Assembly (NCBI GenBank): GCA_000934455.1
Contig: KN884820.1
Location: 31,871-53,520 of the forward strand
Reading direction: 5' to 3'
Source: Apostichopus parvimensis
Lineage: Eukaryota; Echinodermata; Holothuroidea; Aspidochirotida; Stichopodidae
DNA: 21,650 nt
Part shown: piece after piece, positions 12,001 through 21,000 of the stretch
How positions within the stretch are numbered: the stretch's first letter is position 1
Layout of the letters: each line of letters starts with the position of its first letter
Made by a program: the position numbers and the translations under genes
Notes under the pieces: model-generated
What the model was told of the DNA's origin: nothing
Databases searched by the model: none
What the model saw: only the letters and a program-made list of their open reading frames with translations

Positions 12001-15000
12001 AAGATGGAGGATCTAGAGTTTACAATGTACTATGTACCTAGGCACTTTTGAGAGTTCCCATTGGTAGATACCTGTGGTTGTTGTGAAGGATCTAAACTTG
12101 ACAATGTGACAGGAGAGGTTTCAATTTCTCCTTTCTTTCTTTCTTTCTTGAATTGCTTTGGTTCTGCCAGTACACTGTCCGGAGGGATTCGAAGTCTTTC
12201 ACGACAGCTGCTACGCGCATGTCGCGGGACCGGAAGTGAGAGCGGATGCTAACGAGACGTGCCTTCAGCTCACGAACAGCACGGGTCACCTGACTTATGT
12301 GGGCAGCTACGATGAACAACACTCGGTCAGCTGGCTCATCAAGAACTCAGGAATTGGTCCGGACCAGACGGTCTATGTCGGGTTAGATTACGTGGGCAGC
12401 AAACTCACGTATCTGGAGAGCGACATCGCCGGACCAAATACCACGGACTGGGGAGGGGAAGATCCTTGGACAAGAGGTTTCCCAAGAGACAATGGCGACT
12501 CCTGCGTGGGAATGGCCTACGATGCAAAATCCTTTGAATGGAAGTTTGCGGACGTCGCCTGCGACGAAAGTAGAAGCTTCGTCTGCGAGATAACGCAAAG
12601 TGAGTTTGTACCGTTTGTATCTAATATAAAAATCTGAGGAAATAGTGATCAATATATTAATTTCTTCAAATGTTTTCACATTTGTGCCAGCCAATTTTCA
12701 TTTGAAACTTAATAAAGTATACCAGTTCCCATACAATGGATATTAAATATGTTTGCTAACCACTGTAAGCAGACGGCAAGCTTCTAAAAATTTTATGACT
12801 GTAAAAATCATATCTGAATCAGAATTGAAACTTCTTGCTTTTGATACATTTTCAAGAAGTTGTGAAGTCATATAGGAGTGTTAGCTCAGTGGTTAACGCT
12901 GCATGGTGCCTTTCAATCATAAGGTCCCGAGTTCGAGTCACTCCAATATTAACGTATGTTGTCCAGTTACAATGTTGTTGAAAATTGACAATTCATAATC
13001 ATGGACGTTATATATGAATTTAAGAGACTGACTTCGGTCAGCTTGCGGCTTTGATCAGCCAATGAGGCTTCTTCGCGAGTTCCTGCTTGCAGGAGGATCT
13101 AAAACACATTCAAACATACATATAGTTTATGACACAGGCAACACATTTCCTAAATGTATATTTTTCTTCCCTGTCGACAGCCAATGGCACATGGGGTTCC
13201 TGGGGTCCTTGGAGTCCTTGCTCTGTAACCTGTTCTGAAGGTCTTCAGTATCGTAACCGTTCCTGCGATGATCCTGCCCCCATACTGGATGGCGCCCCCT
13301 GTCCTGGAAACGATTCCGATGTCAGAATATGCAGCGATCCTTGTCCAATAGGTAGGCCACAATAACAGATGATTTGCTGTATGTTACTATGGTAACATGC
13401 CTTACAAAGTTTGAACTATCTTCTTCTCTCTTGTGTTTACAGAGTATTAAGGATGTCAGGTGACAACACAAAACTGGTGATAAACTACATGAGATCTCTA
13501 ATAGGTTCTAAAGTTATGCAATCTATCAAATTTTGTACTTTGTTTAAAATTGAAAGTTTTAGGTTTCTGGTTTTGAAATAAACAGCTGAGTTGACAACTG
13601 AAGAATGAATGCTGATTGGTTAGAAAAAAAGACATCAAATGATAATCAGATTACAATCAGTTGATAATTATAACAATTTAGTATTTTATTAACTTTTGAG
13701 TCACATGTTTATTAATACAATTTTTGCTTTGTGTCTTTATTACAAGAAAAGTGAGCTTGTAAATCCATAACCATTTATTAAATTAACCATGAGATCACTT
13801 TTTACGGAGGGCAAGCATCTCTAATGATGCATATTCAACAAACAAACAGTCTTGGCAAGGTTGAAAAATGCTACATTTTCAAACAGGACCATCAAGTTGC
13901 CTTCAAAATATAAATACTAACCTCCCCACTTCTCTCTGATCACAGTCAACTGCAGCGATGGATACCACACTCGTTACGATAGCTGCTACTCTTTCGGATC
14001 GACGAATGAGACAGGATTTCAAACCTTTGCCGAAGCTAACGAGACCTGTCATACGGAGACAAACGGGACCGGCCACCTGGCTTTCATTTCCGACCGATCG
14101 GAATTGGAGGCGGTCAGTTGGAGACTGAAGTTAAACAAGTTTTTGGAAAATGTCTGGCTGTACGTCGGACACGTTGCGAGCAACCTCTCGTTTGTCGATG
14201 GCAGCGGATCCCCAGACTTGACCTCGTGGAATGAATCTGGAGGACCCTGGGGAGGCCCTTACCCAAAGAACGACAGTGCATCGGCGACGTGCGTCGCTTT
14301 AAGATATACCAGGAGAAGCTGGGAATGGCTGATGGCCAACACTGACTGTGACGACATGCACTCATACATATGTGAAATCACTCAGAGTAAGTTTGTATGA
14401 TATTAGTCATGGAGGCAGAAAGTTTTGAGAATCTTGGAAAAGTCTGGAGATGCAACAATACATTGAAATATTTTCTAGTACTCCTTTGTATGTTTTTTGG
14501 GCCTGGAATATCCCCAGGGTGTTGATCTGCTTTACTGGGTAGGGGAGGCGGGGGAGTAGGAGAGGATGGAAGGTTATGGCCTTTCAATCATAAGGTCCTG
14601 AGTTCGAGTCACTCCAAGATTAATGTATGTGGTCCAGTTACAGAGTTGTTGACAATTGACAATTCATAATCATGGACATTAAATATGAATCTAAGACACT
14701 GACTTCGGTCAGCTTGCAGCTTTGATAAGCTAAAATACATACATACATTATGGAAGGCAAGGATTGGGGTGGGAATGGTTTAAACGTGTGCTTTCAAGTT
14801 ACGGACAATATGGTTGATGCATTTATTCTATCTTGTCAATCAACCTTGCAAGTCGTCTGCTACCATGGTAACAAGATGACATACAGTACATCTCTTTGTC
14901 ACCAAAATCTGGTTCGTTACCATGGAACCTTATAAGAGCCAGCAAAATTTGGGATTGCAATCAACAGCAGTGGCTGTACATGTCGTACAAATTGCCCTGT

Positions 15001-18000
15001 GTGGACTGACAGGAGGATTTGAATAGATATGGCCGCTATTAAACACAGCTACTAGAATATGCATAAACGGAAGACAAAATTGTCAGCATTTCTTTCAACC
15101 GTTGGTATGGTTTCTATATATTGCAAGCATTGAGTAGGGTCTATTAAACAGAAAGGGAATGTCGTACTCATTCACAGCTGACGGAAACTGGGGAAGTTGG
15201 ACACCGTGGTCACAGTGCACTCTATCATGTGACATAGCACCTGACATGGGTACACAGATGAGGAACCGAACTTGTTCCAACCCTGCACCGATCCTTGGTG
15301 GAGCATATTGTGTGGGGAACGGTACAGAGGTACAGGCATGCGGAGACCAGTGTGCTCCAGGTATACTATGCTTCTGCTTCTTATTCTTATTCTTCTTCTT
15401 TAATATTTATTGTAGTGATATATATAATGAGTGCTTTGTTATTATGTTTATGTTTATGGTCTTCTTACAGTACATGGTAACTACACAGAGTGGTAGGTTC
15501 ACTATGTGTTTGATGTTTATGGTCTTCTTACAGTACATGGTAACTACACAGAGTGGTAGGTTCACTATGTGTTTGTTTTTATCATATTCTTACAGTACAT
15601 GGTAACTACACAGAGTGGGAGTACGGAGAATGCAGTGAATCCTGCTATTCTTGGGATTCTAACGGAACCAGGTACGGTGGACTGGTCAACAGGACTCGGA
15701 ACTGTACCAATCCTGCACCTCGTTTCTATGGCAACGGTTGCGTAGGGGATCCGTGGGAGATTGTCAGCTGCGGAACTGAAGATGGTAACGACTGTCCTCC
15801 CGGTGAGTTCAATTCAGTTGTTAAATTTTGTATTTCTCCCTTTTCAGATAATAACAAGGAGGAAAATGAAGCAAGCTTTCAACGTTTGGTCAAGTTAAAT
15901 TCTTGTTTAGGTTCAAATTTATGGGAACAGGAACAATTGTACCAGGTAACCAGTTTGCACCCAAATTTGTTATCATCCCTAAATATTGCTTAAAGCTTTG
16001 AAAAGTAATTTTCCGATTGCACTGGATCTCAAAATCATTGCCAAACATCCAGCCGTTATAGATTAGAAAATTTAATTTCTCTGCGAGTAGAAATTTAGTA
16101 GTTCTTCTCTTTTCTTCTGTTGCTCTCGAATGATTTGGTATAAAAAAAGAGAGCCAGTTGAGAAACAACGATATGTCAATAGTTTCAATCTTTATGGGTT
16201 AAAATATTTCCCCCCCATTTTTTCAATTAACTAACCTGTGTAAATATTGACCCTTTCTTTATGCAGTATATTTCTTTTAAGTGCAATTTATACAATATAA
16301 ACTCTTCATTTTCTTGTCCTGTTTGTCTTTCCTTTTCTTTATCCTCTTTAGTTCTTTGATTTTCTCTTCTCTTTCTCCTGTTATTAAAGATTTTTTTATC
16401 AACCACACATTTGAAATTAACAGCAGGCAATACAATTTGACCAGATTTAGAAAGTTACTTACTCTCTACATTAATTCTTATTGCCCAATCAGCATCAATA
16501 ATTTGCTATCAGACTACCATTACTGACCAATCAATATCGATCAACACGTCAGCTTTACTGTATCATGATGGTGCCATTAACACAATGACCACTATACTGA
16601 TATCTAGTTGAAAACATGTGTTTTATGCTCTTCCTTGGTTACTTGACCAATTTAATAGAGAGATTTACCCCTTACACACTCCCATACCTTAGGTATGACA
16701 ATAGTGTACTAACTCTATGTACATAGCTTAGACAACTAGATGGAGTTTAAGCACTACCGTATCTGATTGACCAATCACAGACACCTATTACACATCTTTA
16801 CAACATCCTGAAAACAGAACAAACATTATTAATGGTGCTTATAATCTTCTGTACTATAGTGGAACAATCACAGTCAATATATACTATCCACCTAGCCATC
16901 TGCATGGCTATTGTACTCTCCCTTATGCAATCATCCAATCACAACTCTTACAGGAAACTCGTCCAGACATCCATCGTGAATATTCATCACTGTCCTGCTT
17001 GGTCATATGCCAAGCTTCTCCAATGATTTTCTCCAAACCAGGATGCATGTATTGGGACATCAAGTGATACGGATAAGATAGCGTTACTTCTATCTCAAAA
17101 TCATTACCGTACAATATAGGTATTGTTTGATTAGCATTTGCATTTATCTGCGTGGTTTATCAACTTCTGTATCAATTCTTGATATTTCATCTTTGAACCA
17201 GGATGTATGATCTGAGGTGAATTTTAAGTACAGATTTACATTGTTTGGGTCTTCATTATGATTGATCATATACTACTGTATTATAATAAATTAGAGACAA
17301 AACAAAGTGGGGAAATGTTTTGGGCTGTGTTCCTCACAGTTTGCAGAAGATTACAGGGTGATTCGTCAAGGGGGTCCTATTCTTACACCTCATCTGCACC
17401 CTTCTTGATCATTTAGTTCAACTACATGATGTCACAGTGTTTGGGTTTGGGGCGATCCACCCGGACACTTTTAAAGAGTTTTGTGTTGTTTCACTTTGGC
17501 CATGTCATGTAATGTATTACGTTACAACGAAAAGATCAAACCATTGTATGTATGTGTGTGTGTATGTATGTATGTATTTTAGATCCTCCTGCAAAGCAGG
17601 AACTCGCGAAGAAGCCTCGTTGGCTTATCAAAGCCGCAAGCTGACCGAAGTCAGTCTCTTACATTCATATTTAACGTCCATGATTATGAATTGTCAATTG
17701 TCAACAACTCTGTAACTGGACGACATACATTATTCTTGGAGTGATTCGAACTCGGGACCTTATGGTTGGAAGGCACCAGCGTTAACCACTGAGCTAACAC
17801 TCCTAACACTCCTTTAGCCATGTCATGTGATATAATATGTTACAACTAAATGATCAAACCATTGGCTACTTTATAAATGTAATTTAGCTAGTCTTTAATC
17901 CAGTACTGAAAATTGTGTCCCACACATCTAGTGTAACCTTTTATATCTTCATCCATATTTGTTCTGTGATTTGTGTGCGTTTATGTTAGACTAAAGTATT

Positions 18001-21000
18001 AACCAATAGGGCCAATATATGCTTTCAACTTGTAGCCATGCATTAAGCCTTACTGTTCGTACAAAAGAGTATCATACTGTACATATACATTACATGAGAT
18101 TGTAGAACAGATATAAACATTGGTAAACATTGTTGACAAAATGACAGAGAGCTGCAATAATAAATTTTAATCCCAGGATTGTATAAAGGAGGATGGTGTG
18201 TGTGGGTGAACGGGGGGGGGGGGGGTTGGCACCGTTTAAGCCAACTTACCATTTAGGGGGGCTTGGAGTGTCCTCCCAGAGTCTAAGCCCTGAGGTTGTG
18301 CTCATAGCATATCACATTTGAATTTTGATCTGAGGTTAAGAAGGTGATGCCTGGATCCGCAACAGTACCAGAGAGGAGGGGATTCCAATAGCCAGGAATT
18401 TATATAAGCAAAGTATAACTTAGAAAGTGATTAAAGGGTGTGAAGACTCGGGCAAAAAGGAACGTCTAATGCCGGTAATCTGACCTAGTTTCGAGTAAGG
18501 TGTAACAGAAGTGTTAGACACCACCATCGATCCCAGAAAATACACACACACAGCTTGCTACCATCGGTTATTAGACACTAGTGTACAGTCAGTACATACA
18601 GTTGCGGTCAATACCCACAGCACAGTGTACAAACAATACAGCAATGGACATCTCAGGTCCAGCTAAAGATAACAAGTTATCACGTTTCATTACTGTACTG
18701 TCTGCATTTTGTAGCGACACGAACAAAACGTCACTTGCAAGCAACAGAAAGTTAACTTTTCCAAATGGCCGCACGCGGTTTGGGGCAAGCCTTCAATGCC
18801 TTTAAGTAGGAAATTGTAAGAAATAACAATTAACGAGCATAGACATTTTAGACTTGGATGAGATGCTCGGGATAACTCACCAATGTATTCATAGCTAAAT
18901 TTGTTTTCTTTTATTTGCACAGTAAACGGCTCCTACAGTAATTGGAGTAACTTTACTGAGTGTAGCACTACTTGTGGAGGGGGTGTGAAAAACAGAACCA
19001 GATCATGTGATAACCCCCCTCCTCAACATGGTGGAGCTGATTGCGTAGAGCCGTCGGTCGACGTTAAAGACTGCAACATGGATCCTTGTCCAAGTAAGTG
19101 CACGGCGACGCTTGACGTTAAAAATGAAACAGTGGAATGATTTATATGCTTACATTTGGTGTGCTGAGCAAGGTGCTGATGCTATTCTAGATAAGTCAGT
19201 GAATTATATGTAATTCCATTCTTCACCGTACAAGTGGTATGCATTTAGAATGAAGAACATACTTTCATTACGTGAAGTCTAGCTATTCATTACTTTAAAG
19301 TTCCTTTGCAGTACAATTAACAACATACTTTCATTGAAAAAAGCTTTCCATGACAGGCAGACTGTATTAACCGAATGTGGGTTGTTTTCTTGACATCGCA
19401 GGCTTTCGCTTATGTCGATGCCTGTCCGCAGTAAATTTGTAGCTCGCCTCTCCTTATTTATATTAATTTATAGTAATATTTTAATAATTGATAGTAATAT
19501 TTCTGCAGACCTACCATCACTGGTAGCTTCAATATCATATTCAGGGAAACATTTATCCAGAAACGCATCCTAAAATGCTTTGCAAAACTGGTCAGGTTGC
19601 TATACAAGTGGGTATAATGATTAATATAACAGTTTTTGAATACACATAGTATTCTTATATTATGCAAAATTGGAATCATAAATTATTTTCCCTATTGATC
19701 GAAATATCAGGTATAATTTCTCTTACTTTTTTATTTCTTCTCGTCCCCTTCGTTTTAAAACAGTTGATGGAGGGGTGTCAGCCTGGTCCACCTGGACAGA
19801 GTGCACGGTCTCTTGCGGTGGTGGGAAGCAATATCGTAACCGGAGCTGTACCGATCCAGCTCCGGCTTACGGCGGTTTCAACTGTTCCGATCCTCTGGAA
19901 CAAGTTCGAAATTGCAGTGAAAATGTAACCTGTCCTAGTAAGTCTTTCGAAGAAATATTTCTAAAAGTTTTGAACTATATTTTAGTAGTATAATATTACA
20001 CTCTGGTTGTCCTTGAAACCTGAATACTGAATGAGATATGCTGGTGGCAGAACAGAGATGTCTCATTTAATTTAAAAATTTTTTCAAAGGAGTATTTTAA
20101 ATAATCGTTGCCATTTTCTATAAAAACAACGCAACCAATTTTCTGGTATGATATATGTGAGATCTAAGAGAAAAAATATCAGAAACTTAAATTTGTTTTA
20201 TATTTGTCTCTGCAGTTGTAATTTAAGTGAAAACTGGAAAAAATTTTCCCTTTCATTCTTTCTTTGTTTCTCTATTAAAAAATTGGTTTAAGCGATAAAG
20301 TATACTAGTGTAGCTTCTCGAATCGATTTAATTTGATGTTTGACTAATTTTGTTAGGTTATTTTTCATCATTGTAAATGAAGAGTGTGTTCCTATTGACA
20401 CATAGGCAGCTCTGTGTATGGTTGTATGTAGAATTCTTGAATGTGATTAGAACCCTGAATTCTGCTCAATAAAGACTCTTATCGCAGCTTTATCGTTTTA
20501 TACCGAGTTTGTGGGAATCTGAAGATAGTCGACTCAACCACTTACTTAAAGGCAATTTAAGATACCTGGAAAGATTATAACTGCACAGCAGTCTGCAATC
20601 AGAGTTTCATCATGTACGGTACCTTCAAATTAGGCTTAGAGGATGCAAAAGACATACAAATGACACAATAAACTGTTACATTAATGTTGTGGCATAAAGA
20701 AAGTTATGTTCATGATTGAACACCTCCATACGAGATACTGTATCACTCCGACCACATGTTGATATATACTGAATTATGTAAAAAAATATGATATGATTGG
20801 TTCAAATGTACCCACCCGCCAATGCAAAAGTTGCAAGTTTTCGAGGGTGATGGGGGAAGGGGAGGGGAAGGGTAGGTTGGGAACCATTTCTATGAGAGGT
20901 GGAAGGCAGTCTCGTATGTAGCACGGTATCATCAATAACTAACGGAACTTGCATCGGCAATCTGAACGTTCATCGTAAGCTTCTGACAATTTTTCTTTGG

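Larger units (their letters stand above)
15803..18922 (+). other. Intron 16 (phase 1), 3.12 kb
   Basis: This is the longest intron. It contains SINE copy C with its 48-bp flanking repeats, a 14-G run at 18212-18225, and short minus-strand open frames near 15890-16168 and 16923-17114 that I cannot assign. The stretch 18370-18900 shows nothing I can support, and no CTLD exon was found here. Confidence 0.8.

Noticed and set aside
12875-12946. Functional tRNA gene at the head of SINE copy A
   Set aside because: The T and D stems do not pair well and the same sequence recurs with a shared non-tRNA tail, so it is a SINE head.
16485-16940. Four CCAATCA motifs as promoter CCAAT boxes
   Set aside because: They are spread over about 450 bp with no associated transcription start or gene; likely chance in AT-rich sequence.
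18401-18805. TATATAAG followed by a 74-codon + strand frame, as a possible nested promoter and gene
   Set aside because: The frame has no recognisable domain and a TATA-like string in AT-rich intron is common; nothing else supports it.
20462-20475. AATAAA as a gene-end signal
   Set aside because: Exon 19 downstream continues the TSP1 array in the same splice phase, so transcription must pass this point.
20899-20975. Possible extra exon (VCSTVSSITNGTCIGNLNVH) before a GTAAGC donor
   Set aside because: In the phase required by the neighbouring exons it meets a stop, and it matches no module in this protein.
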